Shown: one piece after another, positions 24,187 to 33,335 of the stretch | How positions within the stretch are numbered: the stretch's first letter is position 1 | Layout: each line of letters starts with the position of its first letter | Assembly: GCF_900105735.1 (NCBI RefSeq) | Contig: NZ_LT629793.1 | Coordinates: 1,240,001 to 1,304,000 of the forward strand | Origin: Pseudomonas yamanorum | Lineage (GTDB): Bacteria > Pseudomonadota > Gammaproteobacteria > Pseudomonadales > Pseudomonadaceae | Direction of reading: 5' to 3' | Length of the DNA stretch: 64,000 nt | Program-made: the position numbers and the translations under genes | The notes under the pieces: generated by a model | Told to the model about the DNA's origin: nothing | The model's input: only the letters and a program-made list of their open reading frames with translations | The model's database searches: none

Positions 24187-27100
24187 TCAAACCCCTTGAG
24201 TGGCGGTGGTCGCAAGCGTGGCGTGCTGACGCCGCCCGTGCACAAGACTGAAAATCAGCGGAACCAGGAACAGCGTGGCAATGGTGGCGAAGGCCAACCC
24301 GCCGATGACCGCACGGCCCAGCGGAGCGTTCTGTTCGCCGCCCTCCCCCAGGCTCAGGGCCATCGGCGCCATGCCGATGATCATCGAAATCGCGGTCATC
24401 AATACCGGACGCAGACGGGTAAAGCCGGCTTCAAGCGCCGCCTGCACCGCATCCCCGTGCACCGCCAGGCGTTCGCGGCAGAAGCTGACCACGAGGATGG
24501 CGTTGGCGGTGGCCACGCCCATGCACATGATCGCCCCGGTCAACGCCGGTACCGACAGCGGCGTGTGGGTGATGAACAGCATCCACACAATGCCCGCGAG
24601 CGCCGCCGGCAAGGCGGTGATGATCACGAACGGGTCAACCCAGGACTGGAAGTTGACCACGATCAGCAGGTAGATCAGCACCACGGCGCCGAGCAGGCCA
24701 AACAGCAAGCCACTGAAGGCTGCGTTCATGGTTTGCACCTGGCCCTGCAACAGCACCTTGGAACCGGTGGGCACCTCGCTGGCGTGGGCGGCGAGGATTT
24801 TCTGGATGTCGGCGGCGACGGCGCCGAGGTCGCGGCCCTGGATCGCGGTCAACACCTCCACCACCGGCTGGATATCCGATTGGGTCACCACTGAGTTGCT
24901 GTGGCTGCGGTCGATGGAAGCCAGGCCGCCGAGGGTCTGGTCCGCTGCCGCACCGGCACTGCCGCTCAACGGCAGGTTATGCAACGCGGCCAGGGTGTCG
25001 AGGCCGTATTGCGGGGTTTGCATCACAATCGGGTAGGACACGCCGTTGGCCGGGTTGAGCCAGAACGTCGGCGCCACCTGGCTGGAACCGGCGAGGTTAA
25101 CCACCAGGCTGTTGGTCACGTCACGCTCGTTCAGGCCCACCAGTTGGGCTTGAGTGCGGTCCACGTTGATATTGAAGGTTGGCAGCTGCCGCGACTGCTG
25201 GATACGCGCATCCACCACCCCCGGCACCCGCCGGATTTCCCGCAGCAACGTGCTGGCATAGGTGAAGTTGGCTGGCAGGTTATTGCCGCTGACTTGCACA
25301 TCCACCGGCGCGGAAGACCCGAAGTTGAGGATCTGCCCGACGATGTCCGACGCCGGGAACGAGAACACCGCATTCGGGAATTCGCGAGGCAGTCGTTCCC
25401 GCAGTTCGCGCATGTATTCGGCGGTGGGACGATGGCCCTCTTTCAGGCTGATCTGGATGTCGCTGTCCTGGGAGCCCACGGTGCCGGTGTTGTTATAGGC
25501 CACGTTGATCCCGCTGATGGCCAGACCGATGTTATCGACGATAGCCGCCAGCTCCTGGGGCTCAATCACTTTATGAATGGTGTTTTCGATCTGCGACACC
25601 AGCCGCGCATTGCTTTCGACCCGTGTGCCAATCGGTGCACGCACATGCAGCAGGATCTGCCCGGAGTCGACCTCGGGGAAGAAGTTGCGACCCAGAAACG
25701 GCACCAGCGCAAACGACACGGCGACAAACGCCAGCAGCGCGATTACCACGATACGGCGGTGATGCAAGGCACTCTCCAGTGCCCCGTGGTAAACCCCGCG
25801 AAACGCCTCGAACTGGCGCTCGAATCCACGCTGGAATTTCACCAACGGGTTACTCGACGGCGCGACCACCGGCGTGCCGTCGGCATGATGTTCGTGAGGC
25901 TTGAGCAGGTAATTGGCGAGGGTCGGCACCAGGGTTCGCGAGAGGATGAACGAGGCGATCATCGCGAAGATCACCGCTTCCGCCATCGGCACAAACAGGA
26001 AGCGCGCCACGCCTTCCAGGAAAAACATCGGCACGAACACGATGCAGATACACAGCAGCGACACGAACGCCGGCGTGACGATCTGCGCCGCACCGTCGAG
26101 GATCGCCGTCTCCACCGGTTTGCCCTGCTCCAGGTGCCAGTTGATGTTTTCGATGGTCACCGTGGCGTCGTCCACCAGAATCCCCACGGCCAATGCCAGG
26201 CCGCCGAGGGTCATGATGTTGAGGGTTTCGCCGAGCGCCGACAGCGTGGCAATCGACGACAGGATGGCCAGCGGAATCGAGGTGGCGATAATCACCGTGG
26301 AGCGCCAACTGCCGAGGAACAACAGAATCATCAGGCTGGTCAGCGCCGCTGCAATCACCCCTTCACGGGCCACACCGCTGATGGCCGAACGCACGAACAG
26401 CGACTGGTCGCCAATCAGATCGATGTTCAGGTTGGGCGGTAACGCGCCTTTGTTGTCGGCCAGTTTGTCCTTGATCCCGGCAATCACCCCGAGGGTCGAC
26501 GCGGAGCCGGTCTTGAGCACCGGCAGCAACACGGAACGGTTGCCGTTGACGTGCACGATGTTGGTCTGCGGCGGGTTGCCGTCGCGTACGGTGGCCACGT
26601 CACGAATCAATACGGTAGTGCCGTCGGCGGTCTTGATCGGCAGGTTTTCCAGGTCGTGGAAATCCGTCGGCGAGTTGTTCAGTTGCAGGTTGAACTCGTA
26701 GCTGCCGATCTTTTGCGTGCCTATCGGGGTGATCAGGTTCTGCGTAGCGAGGGCAGTGGCCACGTCTTGCGCCGACAGCCCGCGCGCCTGCATCCGCGCC
26801 GAGTCGAGGTCGATCTGCACCTGGCGGGTCTTGCCGCCGAAGGGGTATGGGAGTGCCGCACCGGGCACTGTGGTCAGCATCAGGCGTACGGTGTTGAGGC
26901 CCAGGTCGCCCAGCCTCTGTTCGGTGAGGCCTTTGCCGGACAATGCCAGTTGCACGATCGGCACCGTCGAGGCGCTGTAGTTGAGCACCAGCGGCGGCGT
27001 GGTGCCCGGCGGCAGTTGGCGCAGGATGGCCTGGGACACCGACGTCACTTGTGCGTTGGCCGTACTGATATTGACCCCCGGCTGGAAGTACACCTTGACG

Positions 27101-27375
27101 ATGCCGAAGCCGTTCAACGACTCCGCCTCGATATGGCGGATGTCGTTGACCGTGGTGGTCAGCACCCGCTCGAACGGCGAGGTGATCCGGCCGGCCATCT
27201 GATCCGGAGGCAAGCCGGTGTACTGCCAGATCACGGCAATCACAGGAATGCGAATTTCGGGGAAGATGTCGGTCGGGGTACGCCAGGCCGCGAGCGGGCC
27301 CACAATCAGAATGAAAATAGCCAATACCAGGAAGGTATAGGGGCGCCGCAATGCGATGCGCACGAGGTTGAGCAT
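24187..27375 (-). CDS. RND multidrug efflux pump, inner-membrane transporter (HAE1-like)
   Basis: 1062 aa from ATG 27375 (M-L-N-L-V-R-I-A-L-R-R-P), chosen over a start 33 codons upstream because RND pumps begin directly with the first transmembrane helix. The proton-relay motif is in helix 4 (V-G-I-L-V-D-D-A-T-V-T-I-E-N). Pore-domain segments include F-P-E-I and the periplasmic Q-V-x-I-D-L-D; a second half repeats the fold (G-x-N-F-F-P-E-V-D-S-G-Q). It is the first gene of a pump-adaptor-channel operon, whereas adaptor-pump-channel order is more common. It is divergent from a MarR gene that probably represses it. Confidence 0.93.
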   Translation of the reverse strand: MLNLVRIALRRPYTFLVLAIFILIVGPLAAWRTPTDIFPEIRIPVIAVIWQYTGLPPDQMAGRITSPFERVLTTTVNDIRHIEAESLNGFGIVKVYFQPGVNISTANAQVTSVSQAILRQLPPGTTPPLVLNYSASTVPIVQLALSGKGLTEQRLGDLGLNTVRLMLTTVPGAALPYPFGGKTRQVQIDLDSARMQARGLSAQDVATALATQNLITPIGTQKIGSYEFNLQLNNSPTDFHDLENLPIKTADGTTVLIRDVATVRDGNPPQTNIVHVNGNRSVLLPVLKTGSASTLGVIAGIKDKLADNKGALPPNLNIDLIGDQSLFVRSAISGVAREGVIAAALTSLMILLFLGSWRSTVIIATSIPLAILSSIATLSALGETLNIMTLGGLALAVGILVDDATVTIENINWHLEQGKPVETAILDGAAQIVTPAFVSLLCICIVFVPMFFLEGVARFLFVPMAEAVIFAMIASFILSRTLVPTLANYLLKPHEHHADGTPVVAPSSNPLVKFQRGFERQFEAFRGVYHGALESALHHRRIVVIALLAFVAVSFALVPFLGRNFFPEVDSGQILLHVRAPIGTRVESNARLVSQIENTIHKVIEPQELAAIVDNIGLAISGINVAYNNTGTVGSQDSDIQISLKEGHRPTAEYMRELRERLPREFPNAVFSFPASDIVGQILNFGSSAPVDVQVSGNNLPANFTYASTLLREIRRVPGVVDARIQQSRQLPTFNINVDRTQAQLVGLNERDVTNSLVVNLAGSSQVAPTFWLNPANGVSYPIVMQTPQYGLDTLAALHNLPLSGSAGAAADQTLGGLASIDRSHSNSVVTQSDIQPVVEVLTAIQGRDLGAVAADIQKILAAHASEVPTGSKVLLQGQVQTMNAAFSGLLFGLLGAVVLIYLLIVVNFQSWVDPFVIITALPAALAGIVWMLFITHTPLSVPALTGAIMCMGVATANAILVVSFCRERLAVHGDAVQAALEAGFTRLRPVLMTAISMIIGMAPMALSLGEGGEQNAPLGRAVIGGLAFATIATLFLVPLIFSLVHGRRQHATLATTATQGV

Positions 27376-27521
27376 AGATGTGATCCAGACAGGAAGTTGA
27401 TGACTGAAGGAGGTACCAAACAGCGCTTCCCTCCTGCCCCGCCCGTCTGTAATCCGGGCCAACTGCACTGACATCCGGTCAAAATAGAGGCATATGCCAC
27501 GATATAGCGTTTAGAGGCATA

Positions 27522-27537
27522 CGCAACTAATTTGTTG
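27522..27537. promoter_or_regulatory. Palindrome in the RND/MarR divergent promoter
   Basis: GCAAC-TAATTT-GTTGC is a near-perfect dyad (5-bp arms, AT-rich core) centred between the efflux operon and marR genes, typical in size and composition of MarR-family operators. A second imperfect dyad (ATTAAC...GGTTAA) lies ~30 bp closer to the MarR start. Confidence 0.5.
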
Positions 27538-27609
27538 CTACATGTGTCAATATTCATCTTGCCGGATTAACGTTCGGTTAACCCTTTAGCTGTAGCGAGT
27601 GATCAGCCT

Positions 27610-28071
27610 GTGAAATGCGCACCGCCCGTCCTCAATAGTCCCAGCACCTGTTCCAATGGAGCCGTGCGTCGTGCGTCCCGGCGGATGGCGCAAATCTATG
27701 ATGAGGCGTTTTTGCCGTTTGGGCTGAAGGCCACTCAGTATTCGTTGATGAACCACATTGCCAATGGGGACGCGCCCAAAATGCGTGACTTGGCGCAGTC
27801 GTTGGTGATGGATTTGTCGGCCCTGGGGCATACGCTCAAGCCGCTGGTGCGGGACGGGCTGGTGGTGTTGCGGGTGGATGAGTTGGACCGCCGTAGCCGG
27901 AGGGTGCTGTTGACCGATGCGGGGCAGCGTAAGTACGAGGAGGCGCGGGTGGTGTCCAGGCAGATGGCGGTGCGGTTTGATGAGGTGTTTGGGGCTGAGG
28001 CGGCTTGCGAGTTGCGCAAGGCCATGGACTTTATTGCGTCTGATGAGTTTGCTCGGGCGTTGTTGGGTTAG
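27610..28071 (+). CDS. MarR-family transcriptional regulator
   Basis: 153 aa, starting with GTG at 27610. The winged HTH covers about residues 40-110: Q-Y-S-L-M-N-H-I, then M-R-D-L-A-Q-S-L-V-M-D-L-S-A-L-G-H-T-L-K-P-L, with the wing D-E-L-D-R-R-S-R-R-V-L-L-T-D-A-G (the D-x-R-S-x-x-x-x-L-T-x-x-G signature). It is divergent from the RND efflux operon, probably acting as its ligand-responsive repressor and autoregulating through the palindrome at 27522-27537. The giant palindrome copy 2 begins 5 bp after its stop. Confidence 0.88.
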   Translation: MKCAPPVLNSPSTCSNGAVRRASRRMAQIYDEAFLPFGLKATQYSLMNHIANGDAPKMRDLAQSLVMDLSALGHTLKPLVRDGLVVLRVDELDRRSRRVLLTDAGQRKYEEARVVSRQMAVRFDEVFGAEAACELRKAMDFIASDEFARALLG

Positions 28072-28075
28072 GGGG

Positions 28076-28873
28076 TATATCCGTTATTTAGGTAGCGGCT
28101 GCCTATGGTTCCGCTCTTACAGCGGCTCACTTTTGAACAGCGCAAAAGTAAGCAAAACGCTCTTGCCCCACCACTCGGCACCTCGCCTAGGCTCGGTGTG
28201 CCCTCACTCCGGCTTTGGACCGTGGGCCGCCGTCATGGGCCATCCCTGGCCCAGGACGGCTAACCTGGCGTCCTGCCAGGTTACCCACGCTCCAAAGCCT
28301 GCGTTCGGCCAGCGTGGTTTAACGGGGCGCCTAAGATCAAGATCAAGATCAAAAGCAAGAGCACAGCGGCCTCCCGGCCGGCTTGAGTGTTGAAGAGCAA
28401 AATCAAAAGCTAAAGCGGGCACGGTCCAAATGTGGGAGCTGGCTTGCCTGCGATGGCATCAACTGGGTGTACCTGATGTACCGAGTTGTCTGCATCGCAG
28501 GCAAGCCAGCTCCCACAGAAAAGCATATCTTCTTTTGCTCTGGATCTTGCCTTTGCTTTTAACACTCAAGCCGGCCGGGAGGCCGCTGTGCTTTGGCTTT
28601 TGATCTTGATCTTAGGCGCCCCGTCAACCACGATGGCCGCAAGTAGGCACGGTGGAGCGGGTAAATCGGCAAGGATGCCGATTTAGCCGCGCCGGGCCAT
28701 GGATGGCCCGTCGCGGCGGCCCGCGGAACCGGGCCGGAGTGCGGGCATGCCGAGCCTAGGCGAGGCACCGAGTGGTGGGGCAGAGACCTTTTGGTTACTT
28801 TTGGGGCGTTTGCCAAAAGTGACCCGCTGTAAGAGCGGAACCATAAGCCGCCGTTACCGAAGAAATGGATATG
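28076..28873. repeat. Giant ~800-bp imperfect palindrome, copy 2
   Basis: It has the same outer arms as copies 1 and 3 (TATATCCGTT...TTCCGCTCTTACAGCGG at the left; CCGCTGTAAGAGCGGAACC...ATGGATAT at the right). The inner arm blocks are CACAGCGGCCTCCCGGCCGGCTTGAGTGT on the left and their inverse on the right. The core is a REPIN of type B, not type A. It follows a MarR gene and precedes a decayed protease gene. No coding function is proposed for the open frames inside. Confidence 0.88.
28431..28517. repeat. REPIN, type B (GGGAGCTGGCTTGCCTGCGAT), centre of palindrome 2
   Basis: TGTGGGAGCTGGCTTGCCTG at 28431 is matched by its reverse complement ending at 28517. This is a second REP family, distinct from type A in the loop-side half. 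Confidence 0.9.
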
Positions 28874-28968
28874 TACGCAGGAATCCCCCCGCGAAGCCAA
28901 GAAATCCCCCCAATCCCAACTAAGCTCACCCCCAACAAAAACAACACCGAGCACCCTTCAACAAAGCA

Positions 28969-29100
28969 AAAAGCCTGCCCCAGGAAAGAGGCACCCACAA
29001 CTTCCTGGGTCTGGAACAATTCAAAGGCAACTACATACTGATCGACTACCCCGCCCAGCGCTTTTGCGTGGTACCGCCCGGCCAGTGGACAAGCCGATGA
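28969..29100 (+). pseudogene. 3' relic of a retropepsin-like aspartyl protease gene
   Basis: Between the palindrome and the next gene, one frame reads N-F-L-G-L-E-Q-F-K-G-N-Y-I-L-I-D-Y-P and ends in a basic stretch before TGA at 29098. 'L-G-x-x-x-F-x-x-x-x-I-D-Y-P-x-x-R' is the C-terminal pattern of bacterial gag-pol-type aspartyl proteases. No active-site D-T/S-G segment is present upstream, where the sequence is the end of the palindrome and low-complexity C-rich DNA. The rest of 28874-29181 holds nothing else I can recognise. Confidence 0.45.
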
Positions 29101-29181
29101 TTTACACCCCCACCTCAACACCCCATCCGCTCTTCAATCCATCGCAATTTGACGCGAATGAACGATCTCATCAGCGCCGCC

Positions 29182-29562
29182 TCACTGCGCTGCTTTCTTG
29201 AGCCCATACCACTCTTCAAATCTCTTGATCTCGCTTTCCGACAGGGGCACCGCGGGCTTGGTTTCTGCCTTCGAAAACGGGTCGATCAACACAATCTTCC
29301 TGACGTGTTTCGGGCGGTCGCGGCTGCTGGTGGGATACAAGCCTTCATCCAGGCATTTATCCCGCATCGCCTGGCTAGACAAGCCCTGGCAACCGCTGCC
29401 ATTGGACAGGGCCCGGGCTTCGCAAATGGCCTTGCCGTCCGGGTTTTTCAAGTCGACGCAGCCGAGAGAGCCAAAGGCGTGTCCCAGTACCGATGCGGGG
29501 TCATCGGCGTGAGCGGCGACTGACAGGAGGATGAGCGTAAAGGTGAACGCCGTGCTTTTCAT
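29182..29562 (-). CDS. Small secreted protein of unknown function
   Basis: 126 aa from ATG 29562 (M-K-S-T-A-F-T-F-T-L-I-L-L-S-V-A-A-H-A-D-D), a clear Sec signal peptide cleaved after A-H-A. An ATG four codons earlier is also possible. The mature part has four cysteines, in G-C-V-D-L, I-C-E-A-R, G-C-Q-G-L and K-C-L-D-E, which could form two disulfides in the periplasm. It then has a charged C-terminal region (L-S-E-S-E-I-K-R-F-E-E-W-Y-G-L). I do not recognise the family. It is divergent from mug and seems to be a single-gene unit. Confidence 0.7.
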   Translation of the reverse strand: MKSTAFTFTLILLSVAAHADDPASVLGHAFGSLGCVDLKNPDGKAICEARALSNGSGCQGLSSQAMRDKCLDEGLYPTSSRDRPKHVRKIVLIDPFSKAETKPAVPLSESEIKRFEEWYGLKKAAQ

Positions 29563-29696
29563 AGTGAGCCTCAACCGTCCTTGGAAGAAGCCAGCGTATC
29601 AGCCGTATGTGACAACTTTCGCGACTTAATCTATAGGCCAGATCGCTCCCCTGTGTTATTCCGAAGGTTGTCGGAGACACTTGCCTGAGACTCAGC

Positions 29697-30212
29697 ATGA
29701 ACGAAACACTCGAAGACATTCTGACCAAAGACCTGGCCGTGATTTTCTGCGGCATAAACCCCGGCCTGAAGGCCGCCGCCACCGGCCATCACTTTATGGG
29801 CAGGAGCAACCGGTTCTGGCGCACGCTGCACCTGGCCGGGTTTACGCCCCATGAAGTGCAGCCGGAAAACGACCGCACGATCCTGCAGTACCAGTGCGGA
29901 CTGACCACGGTGGTGGAGCGGCCTACAGCCCGGGCGGATCAGTTGTCAGCGGATGAATTCAGGGCGGCAGCGGCGAGTTTTGAACGCAAGATCGCACGTT
30001 ATGCGCCACGGTATGTGGCGTTTCTGGGAAAGGCAGCCTATAGCGCGTTGAGCGGGCAGAAGCAGATTGCCTGGGGGCTTCAACCGCATACCCTGGGGCA
30101 TGCGGCTGTGTGGGTTCTGCCCAATCCCAGCGGGAGAAACCTGGGCTTTACCCAGGCCCAGCTGGTCGAGGCGTACCGTCATCTGAAGCTGGCATTGGCC
30201 GCCCCCGCCTAA
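29697..30212 (+). CDS. mug: G/U mismatch-specific DNA glycosylase (Mug)
   Basis: 171 aa (E. coli Mug is 168). Mug removes uracil and 3,N4-ethenocytosine from mismatches with guanine. The catalytic Asn motif G-I-N-P-G-L is at the start of the fold, followed by the G-H-H-F loop typical of the enzyme (F-M-G-R-S-N-R-F-W). The intercalation/insertion loop is V-L-P-N-P-S-G-R-N. Residues of the uracil-DNA-glycosylase superfamily core are intact. It overlaps the convergent agmatine deiminase gene by 4 bp. It likely acts as a stationary-phase repair enzyme. Confidence 0.9.
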   Translation: MNETLEDILTKDLAVIFCGINPGLKAAATGHHFMGRSNRFWRTLHLAGFTPHEVQPENDRTILQYQCGLTTVVERPTARADQLSADEFRAAAASFERKIARYAPRYVAFLGKAAYSALSGQKQIAWGLQPHTLGHAAVWVLPNPSGRNLGFTQAQLVEAYRHLKLALAAPA

Positions 30213-31327
30213 ACCAACGGCTGGTGACTGGTCACACAATGAATCCCCCCACCACCCGCCGCGATTGCATCGATATTGAGCTGCACCACCTCGCGCTCCG
30301 GGTAGAGCCTGGACAGTAGCTCAAAGGCTTTTGCGTCGGCCAACTTGTCGCCGAACTCGGGTGCAATCACCGCCCCATTGATGACGAAGTAGTTGATATA
30401 ACCCGGCGCGAAATCCGGATTGTTCCGACTGAACCGGCTCTTGCGTGGATTAAGCGGCGGCGACACGGTGTGCACCTGCAGCGGCCGGCCGTCCGCATCG
30501 GTGGCCTGCTTGAGGATGTCGAGGTGCGCCAGCGTGACCTTGTGATCATAGGATTCGGGGTCGGTGTCGAGGTTGGCAATCACCACGCCTGGCTTGACGA
30601 AGCGTGCATAAAAATCGACGTGGGCATCGGTGATGTCTTTGCCCTTGATGCCCGGTAGCCAGATGATCTTGCGCAGGCCCAGGCGTTCCTTCAGCTCGGC
30701 CTCGACATCCGCCTTGCTCCAGCCGGGATTGCGGTTGGCATTGATCCAGCTGCTTTCGGTCATGATTCCGGTGCCGTGGCCATCCACCTCGATGGCGCCG
30801 CCCTCGCCCACCAGTTCGCTGCGAATCGACTGGGCCTCGGTGACTTCAGCCACCAGGGCGGCCAACTGCGCATCCTCGGCGTGCTGTTGTTTATTGCCCC
30901 AGCCATTGAAGTTGAAATCCACGGCGCCCAGCCCGCCCTGGCCATCGATGACAAAATTGGCGCCGGTGTCGCGCATCCAGATGTCGTCCAGCTCCGTGAC
31001 CACGAATGTGGTGTTGTGGGTGCCGCATTTTTCTTCGGCCAGCACCCGCTCCTCCTCGCGGCAGAACACGGTCACCGGCTCGTGACGGGCGATGGCGCGG
31101 GCGATCCGGCCCAGGGCTTCTTGTACGTCAGGCGTGAAGTCTTCGTGAATGGCCTCTTGCGCGCCAAAGGCGATGAACGCTTGCTGATGTTTTTCACCTT
31201 CGTCCGGCATGATCCAGCTCCCCTTTTTGGCGGCCTGTACCCAGCCTGGGCCCAACCCGAAAGACGCGGCTGCGCCCAGGGTGGCGACCACCGATACCTG
31301 TTTGATGAATTCGCGACGTGTTGCCAT
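30209..31327 (-). CDS. Exported agmatine deiminase-family protein (Tat signal), agu2A'-like
   Basis: 372 aa from ATG 31327. The N-terminus (A-T-R-R-E-F-I-K-Q-V followed by a hydrophobic A/G-rich segment ending W-V-Q-A) is a twin-arginine signal, so the enzyme should fold in the cytoplasm and act in the periplasm. The guanidino-modifying fold is intact: the catalytic Cys364 is in G-G-G-I-H-C-V-T, with W-M-R-D-T-G and G-H-G-T-G-I-M-T-E-S-S upstream. It would hydrolyse agmatine to N-carbamoylputrescine. It is the last gene of the four-gene operon and pairs with a periplasmic polyamine-binding protein gene. The layout matches agu2ABCA' of P. aeruginosa. Confidence 0.87.
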   Translation of the reverse strand: MATRREFIKQVSVVATLGAAASFGLGPGWVQAAKKGSWIMPDEGEKHQQAFIAFGAQEAIHEDFTPDVQEALGRIARAIARHEPVTVFCREEERVLAEEKCGTHNTTFVVTELDDIWMRDTGANFVIDGQGGLGAVDFNFNGWGNKQQHAEDAQLAALVAEVTEAQSIRSELVGEGGAIEVDGHGTGIMTESSWINANRNPGWSKADVEAELKERLGLRKIIWLPGIKGKDITDAHVDFYARFVKPGVVIANLDTDPESYDHKVTLAHLDILKQATDADGRPLQVHTVSPPLNPRKSRFSRNNPDFAPGYINYFVINGAVIAPEFGDKLADAKAFELLSRLYPEREVVQLNIDAIAAGGGGIHCVTSHQPLV

Positions 31328-31347
31328 AAGTGCCTCTGGAAGTTGAA

Positions 31348-32436
31348 TCATTTGACCGTAGCGGTCTTGAACTTGGTCCAGACCCGCATGCGCGCACGCA
31401 TGTCCGCCTGGGGAATGTCCTTACCCGGGATCAGGCGCTCGAACGTGGCCTCGTCCGGGTAAATCTGCAGGTTGTTGCGCATCGCCGGGTCCACCTCCGG
31501 GCGCGCCTTGGCGTTCGCGGTGGGATAGCCGGTGAAGTTACTGATCGCCGCCATGTTCTCCGGGCGCATCACGAAATTGATAAACGCGTAGGCGTACTCC
31601 GGATGCCGGGCATCGACCGGGATCGCCATGGTGTCCATCCACACCGTCGTGCCTTCGCGGGGGATGCGATAGTCGAACGTAACCTTTTTGCCGGCAGCAT
31701 CCGCCGCCCGTTGTGCCTGGGTCATGTCGCCGCTGTAGCCGAGGGACAGGCACAGGTTGCCGTTCACCAGGTCGGTCACCGGTTGCGATTGGAATTTGCG
31801 AATGTAGGGCCGCAGCTTGAGCAACAACTCGCTGGCGGCGGCCAGGTCTGCCGGCTTGGCACTGCGTGGGTCACGCCCCAAATAGTTGAGTGCTACCGCC
31901 AGCACTTCGTCCGGTGAGTCGATCAGGGAAATCCCGCAGTCGGCGAACCTCGCGGCCAGCTCCGGCTTGAACAACAGGTCGAGGCTGTTGACCGGCGCAT
32001 CCGGCAGGCGCTGCTTGATTTGCTCGGTGTTGTAGGTCAGGCCGATGGTGCCCCAGGTGTAGGGAACGGTGGCGGTGTTCGAGTAGGTGTAGTGCGTGCG
32101 CAGCTTCTGCAAACCGGGCTCGATATCATTCAGGGCGGTGAGCCTGGACTGATCCAGCGGTTGCAGGCTGCCTGCACGCATGAGCCGTTCGCCCACGGTG
32201 TCGCCAGGGAAGATCAGGTCATATCCGCTGCCGCCGGCCATCAGCTTGGCCTCCAGGGTTTCGCTGCCGTCCATCACATCGTAGATCACCTTGATCCCGG
32301 TTTCGGCGGTAAACCGCGACAACGTGTCCTCGGCGAAGTAATCGGCCCAGTTGTAGAGCTTCAGGGTCTTTTCTTCGGCGTGCAGCGACGGCGCCAGCGC
32401 CAGGCAGCAGAGCAACAGCGTGCAAGGCATCTTCAT
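31348..32436 (-). CDS. Periplasmic polyamine-binding protein (PotD/SpuD-like), agu2C-like
   Basis: 362 aa from ATG 32436, with a Sec signal ending S-L-H-A-E-E. The type II binding-protein fold is the polyamine subfamily: L-Y-N-W-A-D-Y-F at the mature N-terminus, Y-D-V-M-D-G-S-E-T-L, V-P-Y-T-W-G-T-I-G-L and C-L-S-L-G-Y-S-G-D. No ABC permease or ATPase gene is in the operon. It may therefore present agmatine or putrescine to permeases encoded elsewhere, or act as a sensor. The start overlaps nothing and is one base from the aguB stop. Confidence 0.87.
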   Translation of the reverse strand: MKMPCTLLLCCLALAPSLHAEEKTLKLYNWADYFAEDTLSRFTAETGIKVIYDVMDGSETLEAKLMAGGSGYDLIFPGDTVGERLMRAGSLQPLDQSRLTALNDIEPGLQKLRTHYTYSNTATVPYTWGTIGLTYNTEQIKQRLPDAPVNSLDLLFKPELAARFADCGISLIDSPDEVLAVALNYLGRDPRSAKPADLAAASELLLKLRPYIRKFQSQPVTDLVNGNLCLSLGYSGDMTQAQRAADAAGKKVTFDYRIPREGTTVWMDTMAIPVDARHPEYAYAFINFVMRPENMAAISNFTGYPTANAKARPEVDPAMRNNLQIYPDEATFERLIPGKDIPQADMRARMRVWTKFKTATVK

Positions 32437-32437
32437 G

Positions 32438-33331
32438 TCAAAGCCCTCGGTAGGTGTGGTGACCATCCAGACTCAACAGCCCGCCATACATTTCCGGGCG
32501 ACGGTCGCGGTAGATGCCCCAGGTCAGGCGGTCCTCGCGCATCGCCGCCAGGTCCAGGCGGTGCACCAGCACACCGGTGCTGTCGCGGTCCGCTTCAGCG
32601 AGCAACTTGCCCTTGTGATTGCAGATGAAGGACGAGCCGTAGAAGTCCATCTGCAAGATCGGGTCGGTGGTCGCCACCTCGCGGCCGACACGGTTCGAAG
32701 CGACCACCGGCACGAGGTTGGCAGCCGCATGCCCACGCATGGTCATCTGCCAATGGTCCCGGGAATCCAGGGCCGCGCAGCCCGGCTCAGAACCGATGGC
32801 CGTGGGAAACAACAACACTTCGGCGCCCATCAGCGCCAGGCAGCGCGCGGTTTCAGGGAACCACTGATCCCAGCAGATACCCAGGCCGATGCGCCCGAAT
32901 GCCGTGTCCCAGACCCGAAAGCCGGTATCGCCGGGGCTGAAGTACTCCTTCTCCTGATAACCGATGGCGTTGGGGATATGGGTCTTGCGGTACACCCCGA
33001 GTAACTGCCCATCCGCATCGGCCACGCTCAGTGAGTTGAAACAGGCATTGCCAGCCTTTTCGAACCAACTGAGGGGCAGCACCACCCCCAGTTCCCGGGC
33101 CAGGGCGGCGAAGCGTTTGAGCACCGCGCTGTGCCGGTATTCCTGCGCCAGCGCGAGGTGTTTGTGATGCTGCTCAATGCAAAAATACGGGGTGGCAAAC
33201 AGCTCCTGCAGCAGGATCACTTGCGCGCCTTTGCTGGCCGCATCACGCACCAATTGTTCGGCCAGATCCAGATTCTTGGGCAGGTCCCAGGTGCAGGGCA
33301 TTTGCGTGACAGCAATCGTCAGTACGGACAT
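32438..33331 (-). CDS. aguB: N-carbamoylputrescine amidase
   Basis: 297 aa. Nitrilase-superfamily triad: Glu43 (L-L-Q-E-L-F), Lys116 (Y-R-K-T-H-I-P) and Cys153 (G-I-C-W-D-Q-W-F-P-E). The last motif is diagnostic for AguB. It converts N-carbamoylputrescine to putrescine, ammonia and CO2, the second step of agmatine use. It lies 4 bp downstream of the aguA gene in the same leftward operon. The sequence features are complete, so activity is expected. Confidence 0.93.
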   Translation of the reverse strand: MSVLTIAVTQMPCTWDLPKNLDLAEQLVRDAASKGAQVILLQELFATPYFCIEQHHKHLALAQEYRHSAVLKRFAALARELGVVLPLSWFEKAGNACFNSLSVADADGQLLGVYRKTHIPNAIGYQEKEYFSPGDTGFRVWDTAFGRIGLGICWDQWFPETARCLALMGAEVLLFPTAIGSEPGCAALDSRDHWQMTMRGHAAANLVPVVASNRVGREVATTDPILQMDFYGSSFICNHKGKLLAEADRDSTGVLVHRLDLAAMREDRLTWGIYRDRRPEMYGGLLSLDGHHTYRGL

Positions 33332-33335
33332 GGCA

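Noticed and set aside
21584..27375. Considered as a heavy-metal RND system (CusA type)
   Set aside because: The pump has the HAE1-like V-D-D-A-T motif and no metal-binding methionine clusters were seen; the MarR regulator also fits an organic substrate.
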